Source: Girardinichthys multiradiatus (taxonomy: Eukaryota > Chordata > Actinopteri > Cyprinodontiformes > Goodeidae). Taken from it: DNA of 64,000 bases. The stretch is taken from positions 44,497,363 through 44,561,362 of the forward strand of contig NC_061812.1 in NCBI RefSeq assembly GCF_021462225.1, given 5' to 3'. The position numbers and the translations under genes are program-made. The first letter of the stretch is position 1. Every line of letters begins with the position of its first letter. This document shows, in pieces, positions 24,057-34,699 of this stretch. The notes below the pieces were generated by a model. It did no database searches and was not told the DNA's origin. It saw nothing but the letters and a program-made list of their open reading frames with translations.

Positions 24057-26438
24057 ATGCTGCTGCGATTGATAGTTTCACCTCAGGACATCAGAAAGCT
24101 AAGACTGGACTCTGTTCCTAAATCAGTTGAGGACCTTAAACTGGTTTTGAAAAACAAACTACAGCTGAGCCAGTCTTTTGACCTTCACTACGAAGATGAG
24201 GACTTTCAAGACTTCTGTAACCTGACATGTGTTGATGATCTTCCAAAGGACAAGGCTACACTGAAAATCATCTTCTGCCCTGATTCCTCTGAGCCATGTG
24301 TGGATTCTTGTAGTTCAAGTTTAACATTTTCAGCCTCCTCTCCTACATCTACAAGTAGCAGCCAATCAGCATCTTTTACTGGACGTTCACAGCCATGGCC
24401 GACAGTCTTTCCAGTTCCCACCTTTTCATTTGATGCAGAGCTTAGGCTTAGGCAGGGAAATGATTCTTTTGAAACTCATGGAAAACTTTTGGCTCTTTCA
24501 AAAGATATGAAGTCTGAAATCCTGGATAAGATGGCAGAGACAATGTTTTCCTTTAAGGCGTACCCTGCAAATGAAGACTTTGAAAGTGCAGCCATCGGTC
24601 TTGTTGAAAAACACCCTTGCCTCAAGGAACCGGGTTCCACATCAGGATGATATGGATGGAAAATAAGTCTAAAATTTAAGATGGGCAATTATAGGCAGAA
24701 ACTAAGAGATGCTGGCTGTCAGGAACTAAAGATAAACTCTGAGAAGAGAGGTCCAGGGGATATATGAGGAAGAAGAAACAAGGTTAAAAAACCTAGAAGG
24801 TCTGAAACAAACTTTCTTCCAGACCTTCCCCAGGGAAGAGATATTAAAAACCTTGAAGAGGATCGAGTGATTATTTCCCAAGAAATGAAGAAAGCAAATC
24901 CAAACTTGGCTTTCATTGACAGTGGAATGAGTGCTACATTTGCACTCAGAAGGAAGGAGATAGTAGAAGAAGAGCCACCTGTAGTGGAAATGAAGGACAG
25001 ATGGCCTGCCCTTTTTACTGAAAGACAGGTCAGTCATTTTAATTTTTCAAAACCTTATACTTCATACCTACAACTTCTTGCTATCAAAAAAAAGGTTTTC
25101 TGTTTTTGGTCCTAAATATTTGTCATTCTCCCTAAAGATTGTCAAGGAATTCACCCGTTTGATGTCAGTGGACCTCTATTCATTCTATGAAGGACTAGAT
25201 GGAAATCTCCAGAAACTGCTTCTGCTGTATAGGTCAAGGCGTTTTGATGGAAACAAGGAAATGATGGCCTTGCTGGACAGTCTTGACAGGGATGTAAGTG
25301 TAACTTTGTTTACATTGTAAACTGTCTAAATGTTTGTTTTTTTAGTAAAATATTTTCCCTGCATTTAGTTACTAGTTATGATAAATCAGTTATTTATCTC
25401 CTGTTATGGTGATTTGAATACATTTTCTTTCATTTTTGCAGCCATCAAACCAAAGAAAAAGAACAGCTGTGTTGCTGGGTCTACCATGTTGCATGAAAGA
25501 GAAACCTTTCCCGCTCTTAAAGATGTGTGAGGTAAGAAACGTTTCAAATTCAAACATATGTAGTTTATTAGAAAAGATTGTCAGTCTTTTAAGATCATAA
25601 TTGTAGATTACCTGAATTGTGTATTTACCCAAAATATCTTCACATAAGAATATGAAGTGTAATGGTACAGTATTTTTTTTAGAACTTTCCTGTTTTTTAT
25701 AAAAACTTTGAAGTCATTTTTCTTTATAAATTTGGCTTTAAAGATTCCCTGGGTAATTGTATCATTTATTCCCATTCAGTTCAGAGTTGGAGATATCATT
25801 TAACTCTGCTTAAAATTTATTTAATTTGATATCTCTGTGTTTATGGTTTCCTTTTTAGAAAACAAAGTACTTTGAAGAGCAATGCTTCCATCTAGGACAG
25901 GGTTCCCCAACTCCAGTCTTTAAGCGCTACTGCCCTGCAATTTTTTAGATACATCCCTAGCAAAGGTCAAAGAGCCATTCATTTAATTCATGTTTGGTGG
26001 AGCATGGACACATTTAAAATTTGCAGAACAGTAGCTTTCAAGGACCGGAGTTAGAGACCCCTATTGGCTTTCTTAGCTGTGCTTCCTTAAAGTAGTCTTT
26101 TGTTGTTTTGTTTTTTTCCATGAAGCCAACAGACTGTGAAGTTGATCTCATCAAGGGAATGCTGGTAGGAATCCTTCTTGTCTTGGAAGATGTGAGTGAA
26201 CCATTTCCGTCCTCCTACCAGGATGTTGCCATTGTGCTTGAGGCAAACATTGTGATTCGTCACCTATGTGATCTACCCAGCGCTTTTATGACACTGATGG
26301 GACTGATGTATGTACTGAACTTGAACTGTCCCAAGGACCTAAAATACACTTTAAGTAATCCAGCGTCTTTTCTTGGGAATTGGAATCGACTCGTGCTCTG
26401 CTAGGGTCCATTCCTTAAAAAATACCCTTTTCAAATGA
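24057..26438 (+). pseudogene. SAMD3-like gene with PB1-like N-terminus, multi-exon, decayed
   Basis: The ATG at 24,057 lies in an exon whose acceptor ends at 24,032. Residues 1-80 (LLRLIVSPQDIRKL ... LHYEDEDFQDFCNL ... ATLKIIF) look like a PB1/ubiquitin-fold domain; a Ser-rich linker and FSFDAELRLRQGND follow. Predicted exons are 24,057-25,028, 25,138-25,293, 25,442-25,531 and 26,127-26,438, all with GT...AG borders, and the frame runs through the joins. The product resembles multicopy fish proteins annotated as sterile alpha motif domain-containing protein 3-like. Defects are TGA at 24,648 (in place of the Trp before YGWK), TGA at 24,765, and about 2 bases missing near 26,352, after which the original C-terminus (SARVHSLKN) resumes in another frame. 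Same strand and same element as the transposase, which suggests an accessory gene; its role is unknown. Confidence 0.7.
25898..26062. mobile_element. hAT-type MITE in the last intron of the SAMD3-like gene
   Basis: The left end cagggttccccaactccag and the complement of the right end, aggggtctctaactccgg, are imperfect inverted repeats 165 bp apart. This matches a common fish hAT MITE. The 8-bp flanks do not match cleanly. It lies between the exon ending 25,531 and the acceptor at 26,126. Confidence 0.6.
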
Positions 26439-27616
26439 AGTGACTCTCTTCATATGAACCAAGGACTGCTGTGTTTTTTTTCTTTTGAAGAAAACCGTTC
26501 TTTCCCTATCAGGTTGAGTTAAAGTTAAGATACAAATGTAAGCATGGCAAGTTGTACAACTTAGGAATATTATTGTAACTTGTTTCTTGGAGTTTCCCAT
26601 AAGGCATTATTGAATGCTCATAAATCCATAACATTGAACTCGGATCCTCTGTTTAGTGTAGTGTCTATTTGCATCTGTTTGCTAAAACATCTGAAATGAA
26701 ACAAACCAGTATGTATAAAAAGTTCAGTTAAATTTGTTATTCTCATAAAACATTTCACTTTGGAGGATTTCTTAGAGGTTTGGGTAGAATACGATATTTT
26801 TACTTGCTTAAAATATGTTTAAACAAGTATGAAAATATTTAAAACCTGTAAAAATGTTTAACAGGTTTTGTGTCTTAGAAAAACCTCAGAACAAATTTGA
26901 TTTTGCTTTTCAGTAGTTAATTTATACAATTATGTCTTCTTGTTAGAGGGTTTGTTTTTTCTCATCACTGTCCTTGAGAAAAATTAAAAAGTATATTGGA
27001 AAAACAATTTTCAAAAGAAGTTAGAAAGAAAAGTATTTTATGTTTTTTAGTGGAAACTTGTAAAACAATATTTTTGCATTTATTTTGAAAAATGACCAGA
27101 TTTGAATAAAATCTTGTTCATAAAACTTTGTTTCTTATTTAGACTCACTACATCATTTGTTAAAAAGATTGAACATTTAAAGTTGTAAAGAGTCGTACAC
27201 AGTAAAAAAATAAACATTTTATAGTTCACTTAGGGTTCACTTAAAAATATGAGTTTAAAAGTGAGAATTCCATTTTGATCCAACCAGCTGAGCATTTGTT
27301 AAAACTTGTAAAAATGAGTGCATGTGACTGTCACTGCTATTATAACAATGTAAAATTTTGTGTTCCATCAACTTAATGTAATAATGTAAGAACTTTATAA
27401 AATAAGTTGGGGCAACTATTTCATTTATTTATCTTAACTGACCATTTTTAGTTAAACATAATTGCTAAAGACAGTTTAGTCAACTTAACTAAAGTTGTAA
27501 CAAAATCCTTGATGAAGTGTTATGAACTTGACAGTTATAATTGACATAACTGAGTCAAAGCAACAAGTAAACTAGACTGAGTCAAGTTTAGTGAGCAAAT
27601 ACGTTTTTACAGGGTT
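26439..27616. other. Noncoding right arm of the CACTA-like element
   Basis: AT-rich, with several aacttaact / gactcaa motifs in the last 200 bp and an inner cacagtaaaaaa at 27,198 that resembles the element's own tip. No gene was seen. Confidence 0.5.
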
Positions 27617-27867
27617 CAGAAACCAGAATGATGACTAGTTGCTCCTTGAACCCTTCCGGAACAGGGTCCAGCGGCGCTTCCTCCTCGAACCCCTCGTCGC
27701 AGGGTTCTGAAGCCAGAACAAAGACTAGTTCCTCACTGAACCCCTGCAGGCTAGGAACAGGAGCTGAGGCGTCGCAGACACCCTCAGTGACGTGAGCTGA
27801 GGCGTCGCCGGGACCCCCGATGACTTGAACCGGGGCGTCCCTTCTACAACTTCCTCTGCGACGTGTG

Positions 27868-28275
27868 TCTGGCCTGGAGTCAGGCTGTGGTGTGTCTGGC
27901 CTGGAGTCAGGCTGTGGTGTGTCTGGTCTGGAGTCAGGCTGTGGTGTGTCTGGCCTGGAGTCAGGCTGTGGTGTGTCTGGCCTGGAGTCAGGCTGTGGTG
28001 TGTCTGGCCTGGAGTCAGGCTGTGGTGTGTCTGGCCTGGAGTCAGGCTGTGGTGTGTCTGGCCTGGAGTCAGGCTGTGGTGTGTCTGGCCTGGAGTCAGG
28101 CTGTGGTGTGTCTGGCCTGGAGTCAGGCTGTGGTGTGTCTGGCCTGGAGTCAGGCTGTGGTGTGTCTGGCCTGGAGTCAGGCTGTGGTGTGTCAGGCTGA
28201 GGCTGTGGTGTGTCAGGCTGTGGCTGTGGTGTGTCAGGCTGTGGCTGTGGTGTGTCAGGCTGTGGTGTGTCAGGC
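27868..28275. repeat. Tandem repeat, 27-bp unit, about 12 copies plus shorter variants
   Basis: The unit tgtgtctggcctggagtcag(gctgtgg) is repeated almost without change from 27,868 to about 28,195. Then 18-bp and 12-bp derivatives (tgtgtcaggctgtggctg) run to about 28,275. 27 bp equals nine codons; on the minus strand it reads QPDSRPDTP. It lies in the right half of the LTR-family element. Confidence 0.95.
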
Positions 28276-28410
28276 TGTAGACCTGGCTGTGGACCTGGCG
28301 TGGGCTGCTCTGCAGCAGCATCAGCAGCAACAGCTCCCTGGAGTCCTGGCGTGGAATTAGGTGGACGGCAGTAAAAATGGCAGTAAAAAACCCTACATCA
28401 TGACATCGTT

Positions 28411-29840
28411 GCTTTTCTATAATCTTAAATCAGTCTGCCCTTTCTCCTCTGACAACAATGTATTGCAGCTGACTGGATATTTTCTATTTTCCAGGAAATT
28501 CTCTGTAAACCCCAGAGATGGAGTCAGCAATTTCTGAAAAACTCAGACCAGCCCACCTGGTACCAACAACCACATCATACTTAAATTCCATTTCCTCCAT
28601 TCCTTGGTCTCTTGAGAAAACTCAGGTCAAAACCACAACCCACTGACATCAACATTATTATACAGAATCATTTTACCAACCTACCATTACTTATTTCATC
28701 ATGTAAAAGATGTTCTGATCAGGTTTTTGTATGGTTCAAAATTGCCACCTCTGAAGAATGATGAGGCTCCTTCTAGTCTCTTCTCCAGCCCAACAAACAC
28801 AATTGCTGACCCAATGTTTAGTTAAAACTATCCAACCTCTATTGAATTGTGAGCCTCCCCCTGCTAAACCAAACAGCATTTGGTTTTAAAAAAATAATGC
28901 AGCACTTTTTTGGGTGAAACAGGTCAAGAGCCACTTAGCCACTCATAGTCTAACAGTGTGTTCTGATCTTAAACTTCAAATAAGTATCCATTGTTAGATT
29001 CCTATACTTTGAAGCTCCTGCCCAAACCTTTTAGATAAATGTGTGATGAAGAATAATACCTCCTGAGCATGCCTTGATTAGAATTTCACTTATGGTATTA
29101 ACTTTTAATCCGATGTTATCAAGAGTGTTGCACACTGTTATTTGGCCTTTAGAAATCAGCAACAAGCAGGGAAATATGTTCATGTGACACGTGAAAATTT
29201 GCTCATTTAATCAAAGAACAAGTTTTGGTTATACGTTTACATGCCCTCATCACTGGCATAAATCTAGTTTGGGCTTATATTGATTCTTTGCAAAGGTAGA
29301 AGGATATTACATCAATATTTTTTTAAAACAAGTAGGTGCACAATTTTAAATTTATTGTGGATATTCTCTAATTTACACAGAGTTCAATTATGCAAACTAA
29401 TATTTAAGTAAAGGTCCCTAATTATCCCTAAATCACAGTTGTCAACAAGCCTCTGGCATATTTCTGGCTGTTTTGGATCATTGTCATGTTGAGCTTATTT
29501 TGTGCAAGTTTTAAAAGTGTGTACCAATTGCTCACCCTCAGATTACAGTAAATATCATTGGATGTTCAAGAACAACTCGGGAATCTCCAAGGTTTAGGCC
29601 TGTCATTAACTGGAAAGCAAAATAGAAGTGTCACTTTGCACATGTAAATAAGTCCAGCATAAATATGGACTGATGTTCATATGGATTGCTAAAAATGGCA
29701 ATCGGATTGCCCACAATCCACATGGGCAATCCATATGTTTGAGATAGCCCACGTGTGGGCAAACAGTTGAACTTCAGTTCGGACATTCAGCAATCACTCA
29801 GCCCTAGCCTTGATGGAAAATGTTGTAGCTCTTTCTGCAT
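28411..29840. other. Stretch without identified gene
   Basis: AT-rich sequence with only short frames; a local near-palindrome around atccatatg occurs at 29,670-29,740. Nothing identified. Confidence 0.5.
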
Positions 29841-29845
29841 GAAAT

Positions 29846-30339
29846 TGTCAGGTTTGGCGTGGTGGAGGACCCCAGAATGCAGACGAGCAGGAAGCATCGG
29901 TGGTGAGTAAATCATTTAATAAATGAAACTCACTATCAAAAGGTGATGGCAAAAACAGGCATGGACAGGCTTGGCATGAACAACAAGAACTGGCTGAAAA
30001 CACGGTGACATGATCGGAAATGTTTCCGCGAAGAATGAACAGGATAAGGGTGTGTATAAATGGCAAGACACAGGTGAAAAACAAAACTGATTAACATAGT
30101 GCTGGTGGGCCAAATGAAGCTGATTGCTAACAGAGACAGAGAGAACAAAACATGACCGGAGCAAATCAGAAATTCAACGATACAAACTAGTCAGGAAAAC
30201 ATAACGTACAGAACATGAACTAGAACACAAGAAACTAAAGCACAGCCAGGAAAATAACAGAAAAAAGATCTAAAACGTAATCTGAAAACAAGAATAACTA
30301 GAACCCAAACAAAAACCAAAACACCCTCAAATCATGACA
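29846..30339 (-). mobile_element. Solo LTR (494 bp) with perfect gaaat target duplication
   Basis: On the minus strand it begins TGTCATGATTTGAGG and ends AACCTGACA. The pentamer gaaat stands on both sides (29,841-29,845 and 30,340-30,344). It contains a TATA-like stretch (minus ccatttatacacaccc) and shares blocks with the larger LTR-family element ending at 11,714. No internal region is present, so it is a solo LTR left by recombination. Confidence 0.88.
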
Positions 30340-30344
30340 GAAAT

Positions 30345-30769
30345 ATCCAAAACTTGCCTCTAAAACCAGTGCAAATCTTTCATTCACCACAAAGAGAGCA
30401 CAGTTGGTTAAACTTTATAAAAGCACGGTCTTTGAAAAGAAACCAACCAGTTTAAATAAGGTACCATAAACAACTGACTCAAACTGTATGTTCATGTAGA
30501 AGGAATCATTTTGGAAAGTCCTGCTATTTAATATTTTTCCAAACTCAGTGAGTAAAAGTTTGTTCAATAATTGTGATTTCAGAAGAAATGTAAAATAACT
30601 ACAATCACTCTTGGTCTGAAACCTCATGCAACATAGAGGGAGAATTACTATAGTCACCAAGGTATAGTCACTAAGAACATACTTTCTTTCAGGCAGTAGC
30701 TAAGGAAGGCTAATGTGCAGGTCAATCTTAAGTTTGTCAGTAAACTTTAAAATAATTCAGAGAAGGCTT
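30345..30769. other. Stretch without identified gene
   Basis: No recognisable element or domain. Confidence 0.45.
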
Positions 30770-31180
30770 CTGAGAATTTGATTTGGTAAGATGAAACCAA
30801 AATGAAGCTTTTTGGCATTAACTTGATTCTGAGTATGCCTGAAGAACACCATCCCTACAGTTACACACGGAAGTGAAAATATTATGACTTTGGGTTATTT
30901 TTCTGCTAAGGGTACAAGATGCATTCATCCATCCTGAGGGGCCAACAGATGGGGTTAAGCATTGTAAATTATTGTATGAGGGCCTACTTACCTCAGCCAG
31001 GGCATCTGAAAATGAATCATGGATAGGTCCTACATCATCAATGTCTTAAAAAAGCTAACTCAGAAGCACATTAAGGTTCAGCAGCCTAACTAGTCTTTAG
31101 ATCTCAGTCCTTCAAAGAGAAAAGGTAGGCAATCAGCTCACTACAAGAAAGAAAGATTTCTAAAGATCTAAAGGCAGTTG
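30770..31180 (+). pseudogene. Tc1-type transposase remnant
   Basis: Nucleotide phrases such as aagctttttggcattaact, gaacaccatccctacagt, tttttctgctaagggtac and cctcagccagggcatctgaa follow the order of a common fish Tc1 transposase gene. The frame is shattered by stops and indels. No terminal inverted repeats were located. Confidence 0.6.
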
Positions 31181-32234
31181 TAACCGCAGTCATCAGGAAC
31201 ACCAGTGGTAATATACAATGCTGTAATGCACTGCAATCTGACAGCTCCCTCTATAAAAAGGCACATATACAGACCCATCTTAAGTTTGTTTGAGAAAATC
31301 GCTTTCACAAAAGGGTTAGAAGAAAGTTATATGCTCAGATAAAATAAAAATTCTGTCTTTGGCATCAACTTCTCAACTTTTAAAAAAAAGAAATGCTGAG
31401 CATATCTTGAAGAAACATCTCCACAATAAATTGTTAAAACTGGAAATGTTATTCTCAATGACTGTTGCAAAGAGTATTGGATGACTTCTCCACAATGGAT
31501 ACAGCAAAATCTTGGCAACATCAAGAAAATATGACCAGTTAAATTATGAAGAGATTTTTTTGTCTTAACTAGTGCAACAGCCATTGGGATTTCAAATGTA
31601 AATAATAACACTTTCCATAAGTGTTAATATCCTTGGTGGAAATATGTACTTTGGATGCAGTTGAGCAAGCAGCTGGAAAACAGGTTTGTTAACTAAGTAA
31701 GCAAGGATCCAAATGCAGATTTATTCAGCCACAGGTCTGTTCAGTTTCTGTTTCTTGCAATTTGGCATCATGTTTTTTTTGTTAATGAACTGGAGTTAGC
31801 ATTGTAGGTTGCCACAGGTTCTCATTAGATTCTAGCCAAATGTTTTCAGCTTTAGTCTGGGATTTTAAAAAACAAGAACATTTTACAAGATGCAAATCAA
31901 TTGAGCACCATTTGTAACATTGAAATGTGAGCAAGTTGTTGGGACACTAGCCATGGGTTACAACATAGATAAACAGGGGTACTTAACTAAACAAAGGCCG
32001 GTATGAACCTCGGCACCCTTCAAGATCACACTAACATTTTCCTAACAGCCCAGGAAGAGGAGTCATAGCTGGACTTCCCATTATGTCACAGTCTGAACAA
32101 AAATGCCGTGTTCCAACCCCAGTGGTGTCTTTCCACGCAGGTCTCAGACAAGAACGGGGCAGGAGAGGCACAACACGCAAATGTCTCCTTGGAGGTGAGC
32201 AGACATATCTCTTCAACTTGGATCCACTAAGTCT
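31181..32234. other. Stretch without identified gene
   Basis: Only short frames. The part 31,330-31,610 has faint Tc1-like phrases (aagaaatgctgagcatatc) but cannot be assigned. Confidence 0.4.
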
Positions 32235-32243
32235 AACTTAACC

Positions 32244-34690
32244 TCATCTCGTACTCGTACTCATCATCTTCCGCTTGATCCAGGACCGGGTCGCGGGGGC
32301 AGCAGACTCAGCAGAGACACCCAGTCGTCCCTCTCCCCAGACACCTCCTCCAGCTCCTCCCGGAGAAGCCCAAGGCGTTCCCAGGCCAGCCGGGGGACAT
32401 AGTCCCTCCAGCGTGTCTTGGGCCGTCCCCTGGGCCCCCTTTCCAGTGGGTCGTGCCTGAAACACCTCCCGAGGAAAGTGTCCGTGAGGCATCCGGTATA
32501 GATGCCTGAGCCACCTCAGCTGGCTCCTCTTTATGTGGAAGAGCAGCGGCTCTACTCTGAGCCCCTCCCGGATGGCCGAGCTCCTCACCCCATCTCTAAG
32601 GGAGTGCCCCTCCACCCTATGGAGGAAGCTCATTTCAGCCGCTTGTGTCTGGGTTCTCGTTCTTTCGGTCATGACCCAAAGTTCATGGCCATAGGTGGGG
32701 GTAGGCACGTAGACAGACCGGTAAATTGAGAGCTTTACTTTTCGGCTCAGCTCTCTCTTCACCACAACGGACCGGCACAGCGCCCCCATTACTTTGGCAG
32801 CTGCACTGATCCGTCTGTCGATCTCCCGCTCCATTCTTACCTCACTCGTGAACAAGACCCCGAAATACTTGAACTCCTCCACTTGAGGCAGGTACTCCCT
32901 TCCAAACTGAAGAGGACAAGCTACCTTTTTCCGGTCGAGAACCACGGCCTTGGAGGAGCTGATCTTCATCGCAGCCGCTTCACATTCGGCTGCGAATTGC
33001 CCGAGCGCATGCTGTAGGTCTTGGCTAGAGGGGGCCAGCAGGACCACGAAATCCACTGGTCCCCAAACCAGACCCCCTCCGGCCATTGGCTGCGCCTAGA
33101 AATCCCATCCATGAAAGTTATGAACAGGACGGGTGACAAAGGGCAGCCCTGCCGGAGTCCAACATGCACCGGGAACAGGTCTGACTTAGTGCCGGCAATG
33201 TGGACCAATCTCCTGCTCTGCTTGTACTGAGACTGGATGGCCCTTAATAAAGGGCCCCCATTCCATACTCCTGAAGCAACCCCCACAGGGCACCACGGGG
33301 GACAAAGTCGAATGCCTTCTCCAAGTCCACAAAACACGTGGACCAGTTGGGCAAAATCCCATAAACACTCGAGTACCCTATAGAGGGTAGAGAGCTGGTC
33401 CAGTGTTCCATGGCCGGGATGAAAACCACACTGATCCTCCTGAAGCCGAGGTTATCGACTATCGGCCAGATTCTCCTTTCCAATACCCTGGGGTAGGCCT
33501 TACTAGGGAGGCTAAGCAGTGTGATTTCCCCTATAGTTGGAACACACCCCAGTCTGCCAGTCCAGAGGCACTGTCCACGACCGCCACGCAATGTTGAAAA
33601 GGCTTGTCGACCATGACAGACGCACAACATCCAGAGACTTGAGGTACTCAGGGCGAATCTCATCCACCCCTGAAGTCCTGCCACTGCGGAGCTTTTTAAC
33701 CACCTTGGTGACTTCAGCCTGGGTGATGAAAGAGTCTAACCCACGAGTCCCCAGCCTCTGTTTCACCAGGGAATGCGTGATGGCAGGATTGAGGAGCTCC
33801 TCGAAGTACTCCTTCCACTGCTCGATAATGTCCCCAGTTGAGGTCGGCAGCCTTCCACCCCCACTGTAAACAGTGTTGGCAAAGCACTGCTTCCCCCTCC
33901 TGAGGCGCCGGACGGTTTGCCAGAAACACTTCGAGGCCAACCATAGTCCTTCTCCATGGCCTCACCGAACTCCTCCCAGGCCTGAGTTTTTGCCTCTGCA
34001 ACAGCCCGTACCGTGGCACGCTTGGCCTCACGATACCTTTCAGCCACCTCAGGAGTCCCACAAGCAAACCACAGCCAATAGGACTCCTTATTCAGCTTGA
34101 CAGCATCCCTTACTGCTGGTGTTCACCACCGGGTTTGGGGATTGCCACCGCGACAGTCACCGCAGACCTTACTGCCGCAGCTACTGCCAGCAACATCAAC
34201 AATAGATGCGGAGAACATGGTCCACTCGGACTCTATGTCTCCAACATCCCTTGGAATTTGGTCAAAGCTCTCCCGGAGGTGGGAGTTGAATACATCCCTG
34301 GCTGAGGGCTCTGCCAGACGTTCCCAGCAGACCCTCACCATGCGCTTGGGCCTGCCAAGTCTGTCTGGCTTTTTCCTCTTCCAGCAGATCCCGCGACAGG
34401 CACCGCAGACCTTACCGCCGCAGCTACGGCCAGCAACATCAACAATAGATGCGGAGAACATGGTCCACTCGGACTCTATGTCTCCAACATCCCTTGGAAT
34501 CTGGTCAAAGCTCTCCCGGAGGTGGGAGTTGAATACATTCCCAGCAGACCCTCACCGTGTGCTTGGGCCTGCAAAGTGTGTCCGGCTTTCTCCTCTTCCA
34601 GCGGATCCAACTCACCACCAGGTGGTGATCTGTGGACAGCTCAGCCCCTCTTTTCACCCGAGTGTCCAAAACATGCGAGTGTCCAAAACA
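32244..34690 (-). pseudogene. LINE ORF2: linker, reverse transcriptase and C-terminal part
   Basis: Reading leftwards on the minus strand: GAELSTDHHLVVSWIRW (end of endonuclease), GNPQTRWWTP, FWQTVRRLRRGKQC, then RT blocks GVDEIRPEYLKSLD, CFVDLEKAFDFVPRG, GLRQGCPLSPVLFITFMD, and the C-terminal VEEFKYFGVLFTSE and TYGHELWVMTERTR ending near 32,290. Several frame changes and stops break it up: the YADD/FADD segment is lost within a frame change near 33,060, and VVPLFKKGD before the NYRG block is missing. A tandem duplication (34,150-34,605) also disturbs the linker. The intact protein would copy its RNA at a nicked target; this copy cannot. Confidence 0.8.
34150..34605. repeat. Tandem duplication of about 240 bp inside the LINE
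   Basis: The sequence from cgcagaccttactgccgcag (34,161) recurs from 34,401, including the block encoding FNSHLRESFDQIPRDVGDIE. The second copy lacks about 25 bp (ggctgagggctctgccagac region). Confidence 0.85.
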
Positions 34691-34699
34691 TTAGCACCA

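Larger units (their letters stand above)
12875..27616 (+). mobile_element. CACTA (EnSpm)-like transposon with two decayed genes
   Basis: The host repeat gtccagcggcgcttcctcctc occurs just left of 12,875 and again at about 27,667-27,687, so foreign DNA separates neighbouring units of one array. The left end reads cactgtaataaac and the complement of the right end reads ccctgtaaaaac. The right 150 bp carries gactcaa/aacttaac-type subterminal motifs that I associate with fish EnSpm elements. Inside are a C2H2/TNP2-like transposase, a SAMD3-like gene and a nested MULE-like transposon. Without the nested element it is about 8.1 kb. A 3-bp target duplication could not be resolved because the flanks are themselves repeats. 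Confidence 0.6.
11714..28405 (-). mobile_element. LTR-family element (minus) interrupted by a CACTA-like transposon
   Basis: On the minus strand the element starts TGTCATGATG (28,405) and ends CCATAACA (11,714), the TG...CA termini of LTRs. The pentamer tcgtt occurs immediately outside both ends (11,709-11,713 and 28,406-28,410), a perfect 5-bp target duplication. Its own sequence is only 11,714-12,874 plus about 27,617-28,405, roughly 1.95 kb; the rest is the nested CACTA-like element. The end near 11,714-12,000 resembles the solo LTR at 29,846 (ggaccccagaatgcagac; tttccgcgaaga; gtgtataaatgg). Between the ends one minus frame stays open through protein-like tandem repeats. It could be a solo LTR with embedded arrays or an internally deleted gypsy-type element. 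Confidence 0.7.

Noticed and set aside
27868..28275. CRISPR-like regular repeats
   Set aside because: Contiguous tandem units without unique spacers, in an animal genome.
27725..28360. Overlapping frames of 111-201 codons on both strands
   Set aside because: A perfect 27-bp tandem repeat leaves all frames open; this is not evidence of a gene by itself.
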